In this document: piece by piece, positions 21,469-33,130 of the stretch
Position numbering within the stretch: position 1 is the first letter of the stretch
Layout: each line of letters starts with the position of its first letter
Assembly (NCBI GenBank): GCA_016584495.1
Contig: WAID01000006.1
Location: forward strand, 930,001 to 994,000
DNA: 64,000 nt
Source: Celoporthe dispersa
Lineage: Eukaryota; Ascomycota; Sordariomycetes; Diaporthales; Cryphonectriaceae
Reading direction: 5' to 3'
Translations under genes and position numbers: made by a program
Notes under the pieces: generated by a model
Told to the model about the DNA's origin: nothing
Database searches by the model: none
What the model saw: only the letters and a program-made list of their open reading frames with translations

Positions 21469-24400
21469 CTATGGCACCACTATCTTGTTCGCTCCTCTGT
21501 CTCCATGCTCCCGACCCAGCGTAGAACGAACTTCACCATAACTTGCTCCCCTGCTTATCAATGTGGCTGTTGATATGATCTTCGAAGCCAGCGTCTCAAT
21601 GTCCTTACCCTCAGCCCAACTATTGCTATATTCGATCCTCATCATCGCCTCTGTCTCTTCACAGCTGATAAAGAACTCGATCAAGCAGCTGAATTTACTG
21701 CACCCACGAGTAAATGTGTTATGCGGCAACATGCCAGGCACCAAGCAACCTTCCCAGTCAGCAACCCGATGCACGGTCAGCATATAATTGAACAGACTTT
21801 GGCAAATGGCCTTGGACGATAACCCTTCCTGCTCCATCAGGCGCCTACAGAGCATTTCCCAAGCAACGGCGTTGCTGAGCGCTTGCTGACTCGACTCCCT
21901 GACAGAGGCCAGGATCTCATCAATGGTGGTATTGCTCCCTGACCAGCGTATTCGAACAGGCAACGGCTGCAAGAACAAGCCTACCGTGTGCTCGTGCTGT
22001 TTCTTTTCGCGGTTCGCGTGAGGTGCTCCAAGGATCGAGTCCACTATTCCATCTTCGCTCTCTGGGCTGGCCACAACCATTGCGATAACGGCTAGTAAGA
22101 ACTGATGAGTGGTGACCCCATGAGATCGTGCAAAGAGATTAACTTGAGGCCAGAACTCCGGCCTTAGCCTTGCGACAAAAGAGTCTCCTGCTCCACCAGA
22201 ATCGCTCAGACTCTGCGTTTGCATGCTCTTTCGATTTGCCAGGTAGCCATCCCAGAAACGAAGCCTTTGCTGGTCACCCAACCCTCGGGCGTTCATCTCG
22301 GCCAGCAGTTCTGGTGCTAAGTAGTCAAGACCGTCTGACGAAAACTCATCACCACGATACAGAGTAGTCACCTGCTTCATCATTGTTCCCAGTGCCGCGA
22401 GGTCGCAGATGATATGATGGGCAACGATGAGCATCCGATTCGGGGATATGAACACCCGCACCAGGTTTTCCGAGTCTAGACTGAAAGGCTCATTTACCCT
22501 TGCATCTACATCAAAGTCCAGATCCACGTGCAGCACTTCTGGTGGGGCGTCTGAAAGAGTCCTGAAAGCTGTATTGAGGTTATGAAGATTGTGATAACGG
22601 CTTCGTAGCACCGCGTGTGTGGATAGTATGTGGTTCAGAGACGACGTCAAGCGGTTTCGGTCGATGAAGGGGCTTAGCTCGCACAAGAGACTGACATTCA
22701 AGGCAGCCGAGCTCATGTGCCCCTCATTGAGTATGCAGAGACCACGTTCCATTGTAGACAGAGGTGATACAACCTCGGTGATGTGTTGCGTCGTGCTTGG
22801 TGAGTGTGTGGTGCTGTCAGACGAACCTTTTACCGAACTTGCAACAGCCAGTGCCATTTCGCCTAGGGTTGCGGCTGAGAGGATCTGTATGAGAGGGGTT
22901 CGGCCACCCAGTGAGCTCTCCATTCTGGCGCGAAGCCTGAGAGCACTAAGGGACTCGCCGCCGAGGCTGATGAAGCTCGAGGCTCGTGAAATCATCAGAT
23001 CCGGAGGTAACTGGAGGACTTCTCTCCACAGGTCGGCAATCTGCCATTCCAGTTCTGAAAAGTCTCCACCGCAAGTGTTGTTCGTCACAAGAGCCATGTC
23101 CATTATTTGACCCTCTGCAGGCTCTGCAATCATGCACCTCGCTGATTCGTAGTCAAGTTTTCCGGCGCGTGTGGTGGGCAGGTTGGCCACCACACGGATT
23201 TCTCTGGGCATCATGTGCGATGGCAGATAGTCTGCAAGTTGGCGCCGAGCTGAACGAGCCTGGATCGTTTCAGGCGTCAGTATGACAACCAAGATGTTGT
23301 GGTTCAGCAAGACTGCTACGCCGTGGGCCTCAGGGATCGCGGCATATACGCGGGCCTCGATATCATCCATATCAACCCGAAAGCCTCGATATTTGATCTG
23401 TCGGTCATCTCGCCCTAGGATCTGCAGTTGTCCGGCTTCATTCCAGAATCCACGATCGCCAGTCTTGTACATGCACTCGTGTAAATTCGGGCACACTGTG
23501 TCGTCCAGAAACCGCGTGCTGGTGATGGTTGGCAAGCCCAGATAGCCTTTTGACACTTGGACGCCAGCAAGAAAGACTTCACCGACAATACCTGAAGGGG
23601 CTAGATTGTGCTTTCGGTCGAGCACATAGACTCTCGAGGAGGGATTGGGTCGGCCGACGTTGACAGGCATATCGGGCAGCAGACGTGCGATGGTGGCGCC
23701 GCAGGTGGCTTCCAGTTGGCCCGTACATGTTGAAGACAGTCATCTGAGAAGCCCAGATGTCGCAGATGTGCTGGGGCACGGCCTCACCCACGAGATATAC
23801 CGTGCTGAGCCGGCCTAAGGCTCCGGGCTGAAGCGCACTGGCAGCAGTCGGGGTCAGGACCGCTGCGTCCACGTGCCTCAGGTGCTCGACGGGGTCATTA
23901 TCAGCATGAGGCAACACCAGCGCGGCGCCATATGATAAAGCGGAGAAGATTTCATGGATGCTCCCGTCAAAAGACGGCGACATGGTCTGGGCGATCTTCC
24001 AGCCGGGTCTCGAGCGGAGACGCACATCGAAATCGCGTTGAAATGCAACAAGACTGTTGTGTTTGCAGACTACACCTTTAGGCTTTCCTGATGAGCCGGA
24101 CGTGAAACATATGTAAACTGGATCTTGCGGCTGTATGCGCGGTCCTTGAAAGGGCTGACATCGTCTTCTCGTGACGGTGTTGAGACCCTCTTCAGCGGCT
24201 AGTATGTCGGCCACTGAAAGGCATGTCTGAAACCCTGCTGGTATGGTCTGATGATTTTTGTTGGCGGAGCCTGGAAATAGAAAGAGCTTGCTCCTGGAAA
24301 TTTCGAACTGCTCATTGCGGGCCCTGGGCGGTAGATCTATGGCAAAGGGGCAATACACGGCCCCGACCTTGAGGACAGCGTAGATGGCGACAATCCAGTT

Positions 24401-26331
24401 CAGACTGCGGTCTGCATAGACACCAACAGCATCGTGGGGAGAGACGTGGTGCCGGATGCTTCGCGCGACGCAGTCACTCAGGCGATGCAATTCTGCGTAT
24501 GTCATTTCCGAGCCGGCCTTCTCCACGGCAAGGTCAGCTGGGCCACTGTCGGCCGCACGCCGAAACAGTGACACCAGATCTGACTCCTCAGATGATTCCA
24601 TTGTGCGCCTCGAGAAGCACTGGGACTGTATACGGAGCCAGCCGTCCATCGAGGGTGGGATCATGTCGGAAGCAGGGTGATGGTCCCCATCCCGGTCCAG
24701 GGTGTCGGCAATGATGGCAAGGGCGTTGGAGAAGATGGCAGAGATGCTCTCAGCGGTGAAGCGACTGATCTTTGCGGTGTCATACTGCAGACAGACACGC
24801 CCCCCTGCCTCGACAGAGATGCTCAGCGGGATCTGGGATGGAAAATAGGTCGTGGCCGTGGACCACGCCTTGGAGCGCAGGGTCGAGGTGGCGTCGTCGG
24901 CGTCGTCAATCTGGACACTGAGGGCACTGCTGTAGTCCCGAGAGTATCCATGCTCGGGTAGCGTCCACGAGTACTCAGACAGTCTTGAGATGCGGAGGTG
25001 CATGTTCTTCGCGAAGGTTGTCCACGTTGTTGACGACTCGATCTTGATGCTCAGGGGCAACATGGAGATCAGTGGGCCGACAACAGTATCGGCGTCTGGA
25101 ATGGGGACGTTGCGACCGGAGAGGACCACGCCGAATCGGACATTGTTAGAATCGCAAATGGACGAAAGTGTCATGGCCCAGGCTGTGTAGTAGAGAGACG
25201 CAATACTGACACGTAGCGCGCCGGCAGCTGTCCGCAGGCGCACCTGCGCAAAGTCCAAGGTAAGACGCTCCTCGGAAGAACAAGGCTGTGAGACAGCAGC
25301 AGGCGGCGGCAGTGCCAGACTCGCTCCACCAGTGCCGTACTTTTCTGTCTCTTGTCTCCAGAAGGCCTTGGCATCTTCACTCCGCGAGGATTGATACATT
25401 CGAAGTTTGTCTGAGAATTTTGCGAAGCTGGGACCCTTCTCAACAGTGCCGCCCTGTAACAGGATGTCTACCTTGCGCAGCAAGATATCCCGGGAGAACC
25501 CATCAACCAACGCATGATGCACTTGCCCTATCCGTGGCCCAGTCAGCACTGTGCTTCTGTGGCAAGACGGCCGCAGTTGTTACTTCTCTCAAGGCAGTGT
25601 GCTATTCATCATCGGGAAGACGTACATATGACTGTGCAGGTGGGATTCCGCTGGGATTCCGCCGGGACAACGACAGTGAAGGCCATATTTGAGTGAAATT
25701 TGGCCTGCGAGGACTCCATGGTGACCGTACTGATGTCGTCAAACTCGTCGTTCTCCAGGACTTCCCGCCATCCAGGCTCAACGAACTGTCTCTTCTCTTG
25801 CAGGTACCACGAATCACTGAGCTCGATGAGCTCAGAAGAGAAGATTGGCTCGGAAGCCAGAGCCGCCATCCACGCCCGTTTCAAGCCGTGCAGCTGCGAT
25901 ATGGGCCACTTTGTGATGTAGCGGATAATGTTAGGCATGCGCCGTTCGCTGATCGGAAGGAGGAAGTTCCTCTGCGTCTCGGTAACAGCAGAGACGAGAG
26001 GTGGCGAGAGCAGGATATTGTCGGTGGGTTCTATGTCCCTCGTAGTGGTCAATTGTGTATTGCAACTTGGGTGCTCCGGCGGGTCCTGGGCGCAGACGCC
26101 CGCTAACGAAACGAGCTCGTTCAAGTCTGCCGCCTGAAGGATGGCGGACACACTGATACGGAAGCCCCGCGATCTGCAAGCTGTTGACAACCTCAGCGCG
26201 TGGATTGAGTCGCCGCCGTTTTCGATAAAGTTCATATCCATACAAATGCGTGAGCTGCTGACCTGCAGGGCTCGCAGAATCTCCGCGTGGATGGCATCTT
26301 GCATGCTTTCGATCGGTGAGGAAGTCGCCAT
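21469..26331 (-). CDS. Nonribosomal peptide synthetase, T-C-A-T-C (frame change in A domain)
   Basis: Two exons: 26331-25626 and 25527-21469 (98-nt intron that splits the codon before QVHHALVDG). Domain order: carrier T1 (FIENGGDSIHAL) at the very N-terminus, condensation C1 (HHALVDGFS), adenylation A (FTSGSSGKPKG; YKTGDRG; GRDDRQIKYRGFRVD; TTRAGKLDY), carrier T2 (SLGGESLSAL), condensation C2 (HHIICDL). The ETP synthetase GliP is A-T-C-A-T-C-T, so this protein lacks the first A and the last T. The frame changes by one base at the GG pair at plus 23712-23713, inside the A5 motif NMYGPT. With that allowed the protein is 1587 residues. Upstream of 26331 there is no adenylation-like sequence. A TCGGN3CCGT site lies 166 bp upstream. 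Confidence 0.85.
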
Positions 26332-26670
26332 GGTGCCGGCGTTGTTCTTTGTCACCCTCCGGTGCAGCTCCACACCAGGCCGTGACTGGACAAGACTTGA
26401 ACATAAATAAGACATTGGCTGCCAGGGACTGCCAGGAACTGACATGGACTTTGATGGAACCAACCTCGTCCCGCCACCGGAGAGAGTCCGAGGGAGTCGG
26501 GAGCCGTGCCACCGACACCCCGACAATGAACCTGGCCATTGGCCATGCCAGAAACCGGATCTCACTTTTCTCAAACATAGGATGATAATTTCGTGCCCTG
26601 ACTATTGCTAAGATGCTCACTCTCCTTGCTAGGTAGTTTGATTTTGACTATTTCTGACCCGGACACCATA
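26332..26670. promoter_or_regulatory. NRPS upstream region
   Basis: TCGGGAGCCGT at 26497-26507 is one base off TCGGN3CCGA. An open frame continues upstream of the NRPS ATG to 26574 but encodes no adenylation motif, so I treat it as non-coding. Confidence 0.5.
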
Positions 26671-26956
26671 GCTGATGAGCTGTGGTACTTTGCTTACGGC
26701 TCTAGTGTGCATCTCACCAACTATCATCAGCTCATTCCAGATCGTTGAATGCGTGAATTATTCCTCTGGTCTCAGTCCTGCTGTTCAGAATAGCTCAAGG
26801 CGAGTGTGACGCCTATATTGAAGCTGTTTTATTTGATACCGAGATGCAGAGAAGGCCAAAAGGACGACCCAGTCTCTGGTACGTGAAGCTGCTTCTCGAC
26901 GGCGCGGATGAAACTAACTTGTCTGAAAACAAAGATTTATATTATGTCAGACAACT

Positions 26957-26988
<32 letters not shown>

Positions 26989-27200
26989 GTAACTTCTTCA
27001 ATCATCGTCCTTGATAGGCAGCAAAATCCTTGGTTGCCTCTTCGGCCCATTATGGTTCTGCTTGGACGGTTGACCAAGGATACCACGGGGACCGACGGGT
27101 TAGCGCCTGTATGGGCTGTGCTGGATGTACAAGGAGTAGTGTTCTTTTTGTGACTTGTCCATGACTTCTTTTTCGCTCCAGTATTTGACCGTGGCAATAT
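26671..27200 (+). pseudogene. Decayed second gamma-glutamylcyclotransferase (GliK type)
   Basis: Three pieces in order match the GliK-type family. ELWYFAYGSS at 26677 matches the N-terminal substrate loop. GRPSLWYVKLLLDGADE near 26862 matches the middle. RPIMVLLGRLTK near 27040 followed by HDFFFAPVFDRGN near 27162-27200 matches the C-terminal membrane segment. The first two pieces are far closer together than in the intact copy, so about 300 bp are missing. The pieces lie in different frames, a stop interrupts the last one, and a 30-base T-run lies between piece two and three. No start codon is present. I conclude it is a pseudogene of a duplicate. Confidence 0.75.
26958..26987. repeat. T30 homopolymer
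   Basis: Thirty T in a row lie inside the decayed GliK-type copy. The run may be slippage or the trace of a poly-A tail inserted on the minus strand. No element body is recognised beside it. Confidence 0.85.
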
Positions 27201-28668
27201 CATCTCTCTCTTTGACATGTGGTAGATTCAGGGACTCAAATAGGTTGTGAAACCGGTACGCGGACGAATTGTCCTTGTATGTCTGAAGATGAGTGCGATG
27301 ATGATGCTAGCATGTAGAACAGAAGAGTTTGTCTACAAAAATTTACAACTGGATCCTCAACATTGAGCACGAAGAGTTTCAATGCCCACCTTCATTTAAA
27401 AGTCCAAACACCCTCGCTCACCTCAGACCACTCTTGAGTTTTTCGAGCGCTCTTTGCTAGCTTACTCATACCTCAGCCTTGTAAATAGTGTCTTCAAAGT
27501 GTTGAGATGAAAGTGCTTGGATTGGACCCTACCCAACGTTCAGTATACTCGCTGTCAAGGCCCATCGCACCGCAAAGAGCTTGAAGTCCCAAAGAGACCC
27601 AGGGCAAGGTTGGAGGAACAAGGGTTGGTTACTGTTGTCGTCCATATGGATCATCTTTGCGGGGTGGTGTATGAGCGCCGTGCCAGCAGCTCTAAGGGCG
27701 TGATCATAATTCTACGCGCCAATCGGGATCCTTTGACGTCGATCCTCGATACTATTAGCCCTACGTCCTCCATCCAATGCAAAGGCTGCTGGACGTAATT
27801 TGCGTCATTTATCGTCTCAAAGACTGCAGTGAAAGGTGCCAATGTTTCGGCGAAGCAAGCTCACAACCTAAGCGGTAAACCAAATCGGCGTCGTCCAAGC
27901 CAAGTGTGTGGCAGCGGAACGTCAAGCTATGGAATTGACAGAGGGACCCCTGGTAGATCTCTTTCGTAGTGGGGATTCGGACGAAATTAGGTATCAGTCT
28001 CCGTACCACCTGACTTGAGCGTCGGCCCTACAGATCTATTTGGCCCCTTGCAGGTCAGCCACCTCCTATGACTGCGGCTTCCGTGCTTTCTTCGACATCA
28101 TCTAGACTGGTAACGGTGGCCGCACCTCGCTCACCGGGCGGAGCATCCGCTCCTGAAGTGATCACGACTTCGACAAAGGGAAGCTATCGGAATAAGAGTC
28201 CTAGTATAGCTGTAGAACATATGATCCTAATACGACTACTCAGGCGGATATGGTAGCTTTGAAGATCATCCAGCCGCCATCTGGTGTTTGACTACTCGAT
28301 TCTGATCAATACAAACAAATAAGCGACTAGGCCAACTTTGAGACGAGATGAATGAGGTATTAATCATGTACAATATATCAGGCTTCGTGAGGTCTAATGC
28401 ACTTACGATGGTCACATATCAACCCAGGGAGTAAATTCATTCCGAGCAAGCGGGGATATAGTATCAATGATCTAGATGAATGGAGTCATGATTGCTGCCA
28501 ATACATATATCCAACATATTCATGGGTAAATGATTATAAGTCGGCTAACAATTAAATTGCTACAGATGCACATATTGTCCATCCTGCCATTCTCCGGGGG
28601 GGGGGGGCAGCCCTCCATTTCCAATCAACACAAGCCATCATCTGTCTAGGATCGCAAAGTACCGGACC
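27201..28668. other. Gene-poor stretch between pseudogene and AsaB-like copy 2
   Basis: No gene was recognised. Moderately long open frames on both strands around 27517-28009 have no domain I can name; they could be relics. A G12 run lies at 28596-28607. Confidence 0.4.
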
Positions 28669-29535
28669 TCAACACATCACACATTCCACTGGCATTGCAT
28701 CCGCCGGTGCATTGGGATGCTTCAAGGCAGCATGAGGGCAAACTATATTCGCAATCAGTTTAGACTCTGTACGCATGAAGCTTCGAATGCGTAGGACTGG
28801 ACACTTACACCTGGAGCTGTTTCCAGGGAGACTGTCCCAAATCCTAATTACGGTCACCTCGTCGACACGGTGGTCGCGTAGATACCACCAAGCATTCATC
28901 TCATTCGCCTCAAACGCCACGATCTGCCCATGATCTTCATACTTGCCCGTACACTGATCCACATCATGGGTCTCCTTGAGTAACACACTCTGGTAATCAA
29001 TTACTCCGAGAAGCCAGTTTTACGGGTCCTCGCAGTGGGCGCCAGACGCTGATGAGCACGACACGCTTGGAGGAGAAAAGTGCTTCCACATCTTCGCCTG
29101 GGTCAAGTCTCTGTTGTAGGCATTTCCTGGCAGCTCCGGCCGACTGTTCACAGTGAACCATGAGAGCAGCTTGCTTCTGTCCAGCTGCATTGTTGGGGCT
29201 ATCACCCCTCAAGCCACACGGGCGTATAGTATGGTCGACAATAATGACCCGTTCAGAACTCATCTCACGCTTCACAAGGCTTTCAATGTGCGGATAGTAT
29301 GACTTTTTGAATTTGCGCCTTGTTTTTGGCCTCGATGGCCTCCAAAGGTTGTCGAGCATAGCATGTGCTAATTAGAGTGGTAGGCAAAGCCGCGTTCGTC
29401 TAGACTGAAGTTCCCCATGATAGGGCGCGCGCTACGTACTCGGATTTCCTTTGTGACCCAGTTCTTCTGTTTTAATGTGCTCTTCAGTGGGAAGCGGATC
29501 AGAGCAAGCAGCCGCTTGCTGATGTCTATTGGCAT
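28669..29535 (-). CDS. AsaB/CmcJ-like protein, copy 2 (three frame changes; possible pseudogene)
   Basis: Family marks in order: VRSAR and FSLDERGFAYH near 29390-29440, SYYPHIESL, VIIVDHT, VHCEQS (HVDQ in copy 1), VWRPLRGPV, and a C-terminal exon with CPHAALKHPNAPADA. One intron (28743-28808) matches the last intron of copy 1 in place and phase. Frame changes of one base lie near 29374, in an A5 run near 29302, and in an A4 run near 29017. If all are allowed, a frame from an ATG at 29535 to the stop at 28669 is a whole number of codons (265 residues). That consistency argues for assembly errors, but true decay cannot be excluded. The 5' part overlaps the 3' end of the O-methyltransferase gene in another frame. 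Confidence 0.6.
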
Positions 29536-30854
29536 CTGCAGATGAGGCTGCCGGGATCAGTTCTATGGCCCAAGGCCAAGAATTTCTCAGGGGGTAGATA
29601 CGCTTCAGCTCCCACCCTGTCCGCTGTGCGAGTGTCCGCCATTGAGCTTCATCCCTCTCCTGGCCGCTATGCGCTGTCGACATCATGTTGATATCGGCAT
29701 AGCCCGTCAGGTGTCCAATCCGGCCGTCAGCCAGGATGGACTCGAGGACGATGAGCCGGCTTCTGGGCGATATCTTGATGGCCCTGCGGATGTTGTGAAG
29801 CACAGTGATGGCTTTGGTGTCGTTCCAGTCGTGCAAGCACCACTTCATGGTGTATATCTCAAACTGTGGGGCTTGTTTCAAGAAATCCCCAGGAATGAGG
29901 TCCGACCTGTCAACTTGTGACCCGACATCGGCGTAAATTCCGTCTGAGGCATGAAAGTTTGCTCTGGCACCCTCGATCACGCGGGGCAGGTCAAGGATTG
30001 CGCCGCGAATGCTGGAATATGCACGCAGGATCAGAGCAACGAGACCACCAGTGCCGCCGCCCACGTCCAAAAAGGTTGATCCACCCAAGGCTGACCAGTC
30101 GTAGTCGGCCAGAATTCCTGGTGCTTGGGCAGCGGCACCACCGGTCAATGTCTTGTGTAGTTGAGGAACCCAGCCTCTTTCTTGAAAGTAGGTGAACATG
30201 TCCTTGTCCGTGTCAAAGTTGTGTTGTGCAGCGTTGCGCTCGGAACCAGCCTTGCATGATGCAGGTATGCCGCGTGCAATGTCGTAGAACTGGTTGCCGT
30301 ACAGGTCGATCCAGTTATGCCACTGGGTCCAGTGGTCCTTGAGCAACAAAGTTGATGTTCGATTGTTGGAAAATAGGCCGGTATCCTGGTCCCACGCAAA
30401 TACGCCACTATGAGGAGTGGTTTCTTAGCTTTAGCGAATGGTGACAATTATATGGCAAGTGTATCAAGCGTTGAGAGGCTTACTGGTTCACTAAGAAGCG
30501 CATCACTTGACGCAGCCGGTCCGGGCGCGCAGCGCTTTGGGTCGCGATATGCTCGACTGATCTGGGTCCATCCCTCAGGATGCCAGGAATGTCAAGCTCA
30601 ACAGCGGCGCAGAGACACTTAGTTTTGGAGTATCCGAAGAAGAAGTCGGCTAGGACAAGTGTGTTTGGCTGAAGCAACTGTAGGGCCTCGTGCAGCAAGT
30701 CGACAGTCTTCGAACACTGGTCATAAATATCTTGTCTAGGGAGTTTGTCGTGATCGTGAAGAGCTTCGTAGATGTCTTTGCCCTCTTGTCCATTTCTCAA
30801 GATATCCACAGACCGCTGGAGAGAGGTGGACAAATCAGTCAACACACCATCCAT
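29432..30854 (-). CDS. O-methyltransferase, Methyltransf_2 family (GliM-like)
   Basis: Two exons (30854-30484, 30407-29432; 76-nt intron) give 448 residues from MDGVLTDLS; an in-frame ATG at 30932 would add 26. An N-terminal dimerisation region precedes the SAM-binding motif LDVGGGTGGLVAL. The acceptor site KWCLHDWND carries the catalytic histidine of caffeate-type O-methyltransferases. Fungal relatives include GliM of the gliotoxin cluster. After AIELIPA, where the family usually stops, there is a tail of about 45 residues that reads out of frame over the start of the AsaB-like gene. The true stop may have been lost or shifted. TCGGTGCCCGG at 31248-31258 lies about 390 bp upstream. Confidence 0.85.
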
Positions 30855-31760
30855 GATTACACAACAATAAGGTGCAGTGGCAGAAGTCGAAGAGGCGTGA
30901 CGGGGAGAGGCATTCAAATCCGTAGAAATCAAATGAGCGACACGACGTGTTCAATTGATGGTCGCCCCAGGATGTTAGATCATTACCATTCGAATAGGAT
31001 TATTTTCTACGAGGTCTCGATCCCGGAGTTGCGGGGATTCAATTACGATCTTTCTGAACTGGCAAGTCCTTCCACACCAGTAATAGGGCCAGTCTTGCGC
31101 GTCCACTGCTTTGGTGATTCGCAATGCTCAACCTAGACAACCCTTCACCTGCTTGTCGGCTCCCTAGCACGACTTATTGCGGGCCGGAGGGACGGGCCCC
31201 GTGGAAGTGCTTGAAAATGGGCTCCGAAAGTGGGCCCCAACGATGCCTCGGTGCCCGGCTCGTGTCGGTACGGGCCGGTGAATCAACCGCCGTTCAACCG
31301 ACTTAATATGGGTCTTTCTCTTTGCCTAGAGGTGGCCCGGTGAGCCGAGATTGGAAATGGGCGTGCAACGGCCGAGGCAAATTTGTGAGATACCTTTGTG
31401 GAATATTGAAAATTTAGACGGTCGGCTGTATGCTGTGCTTGACAACAGTACGCTCTAAGGTCGATGCTGATCACTCAGAACATTAAATCTTTGCCATCGG
31501 CTATAAACGGTATCAACAATGTCCTCATAATTGGAGGCGGCCATGCTGCCTTTTGGAACATGCCTGTCCATTAATCTCCGAACTACTATCTGAATAGGGT
31601 CACACTATAAATGTGGTGTGGCGAGCAGGGATGCATGGACGTTGGAAGAGTAAATTGTAGCTGATAGGAAATAAGTTTTCCGGAGCAAGCCATCTGTCGT
31701 CTTGAGGCGAGGCACAATTGACTACTTATCGCTCGCTTTCGACCCTAGATCCTATGCATA
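30855..31760. promoter_or_regulatory. Upstream region of O-methyltransferase; oxidoreductase relic
   Basis: This 0.9-kb gap carries TCGGTGCCCGG at 31248-31258. At about 31521-31550 a short plus-strand frame reads NVLIIGGGHAA, which resembles the FAD motif of the GliT-type genes and may be a tiny relic of another copy. I see no complete gene. Confidence 0.4.
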
Positions 31761-33130
31761 CTACTCTGAAGAGAAGAACTCATCCAGCCGATCCACAGCC
31801 TGGAGCAATTTGTCTGGGGAGATTGCAAACCCGACACGTGCCCAGCCTCTGGATGTATCCGGTGTGTGGTATCCCCGCCCAGGACTAACAAGTATACCGA
31901 AATGCTTTAGATTCTGTACAGCAGCGGCTTCGTCCTCCCAGGTTTGTGCCGCTGGTGCAACTCGCACAAACACGTAGAGCCCAGCATTGGCCGGAAAATA
32001 CTCAACCCCACGTTTTCGTAGTACTGCCGTCAGCATTTTATAAGCATGCGTGAGGCGTTCCGAGTTCTCCTGGATCAAGCTTCTGAGCTGTGGAGATCTG
32101 AATATGTGAGTTACAGCCACGGCTGTAAGAGACGACACGGTCGTAGTTGCGAACAATGCTGCAGCTGTCCTGATGATGTCGTTGTTCTGAGTCACGAGGC
32201 ATCCCTTAAATCTTCTTAGCAAATTAATTCCTTCGAAAATGGAGGAACTTCACACATACCATACGTAGACCATTGAGGCCAAGATCTTTGCTGATGCTCC
32301 AGACAACGTGGACTCTGGAAGGTTTGCAGGACAAGGCTGAGAGGTCCAGTGACAGGGCGGACACGAATTTGTCTTGCTCAGCAACATCCGAGGCTCGGTA
32401 CGATGTCAAGGCGTAGATTTCATCTGATATGAAATGGATGTCATGCCGCTCACAGAACTGGAGACATCTTTCGAGGACCTCCTGAGGGTAGCAGCGGCCC
32501 AGGGGATTGTTTGGGTTTACAAGAAGCAGTGCTCGCACTCTGCACTCGGCATTGGCGATGGCCTCCTCCAATACATCGAGCAAGGCTACCGTTAGACACT
32601 GATCGAGGGTCTTGGCGGCGACGGGAATGACTTTGATGGTAGTTCGTGCGCGTAGAATGAAGTCGAACGCATTCCAACATGGTGCCGGGATCAAGACTCC
32701 TTCGTCCGCGTCGCAGATGTTGTAAATCAAAGCATCTAGACAGCCTGCCGCACCAGGGGCAACAACGCATTGCTCTTCTGTGACAGGGCTGTGTGGTTTG
32801 AAATGCTCGTTAAAAAAAGTCCGCCATAGACGATAGGAGCTCGGGGTCTCCAGCAAGTCCTCCTGGATAACAAAGGTGGTGCGGATCAAGGTGATTTGCA
32901 ACCCCTTGCCGACAAAGTTCTAGCATCTCGTCGCGAAGCAACCAGTTTTCTGATGTAGAAAGATCAATGGGTGCAGAGCTGATTTGTCCTGTCGTGGAAA
33001 CAATGGATTTTTGCTGCATGTGCTGCTGTTTCCGGTCCTCAACAGCAGACCGGATTTTGGGCATAATATCTTTAACATTGGACCAGCCTCGGCTAGACAT
33101 GAAACCGTCCTGGTCTTCGTTTGTCGACAT
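31761..33130 (-). CDS. gliI: PLP-dependent C-S lyase/aminotransferase, GliI type (frame change)
   Basis: Two exons (33130-32260, 32204-31761; 55-nt intron) give 437 residues. This is fold type I, 1-aminocyclopropane-1-carboxylate-synthase-like. It has GAAGCLDALIYNICD at the small-domain entry, LLVNPNNPLGR, SDEIYALTSY and the PLP-lysine motif SISKDLGLNGLRM. GliI cleaves C-S bonds of the cysteine conjugate to free the ETP dithiol. The frame changes by one base in the T7 run at plus 32812-32818; both sides match the family without a gap, so the run is probably one base too long. Start at 33130 (MSTNEDQ) was chosen over an ATG 20 codons upstream. It is read away from the P450 gene. Confidence 0.9.

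Noticed and set aside
26332..26574. In-frame upstream extension of the NRPS start as a remnant of the A1 domain
   Set aside because: The encoded residues show none of the late adenylation motifs (no YRTGD, no GRxDxQVKIRG, no NGK), and the frame opens only by chance in GC-rich sequence.
28596..28607. G12 run and other G or C runs as regulatory elements
   Set aside because: They are isolated homopolymers in intergenic sequence with no paired structure, and run lengths are unreliable in this assembly.
28987..29030. A 34-nt intron in AsaB-like copy 2
   Set aside because: It is shorter than any other intron in the window. A one-base change in the A4 run explains the frame and keeps family residues that such an intron would remove.
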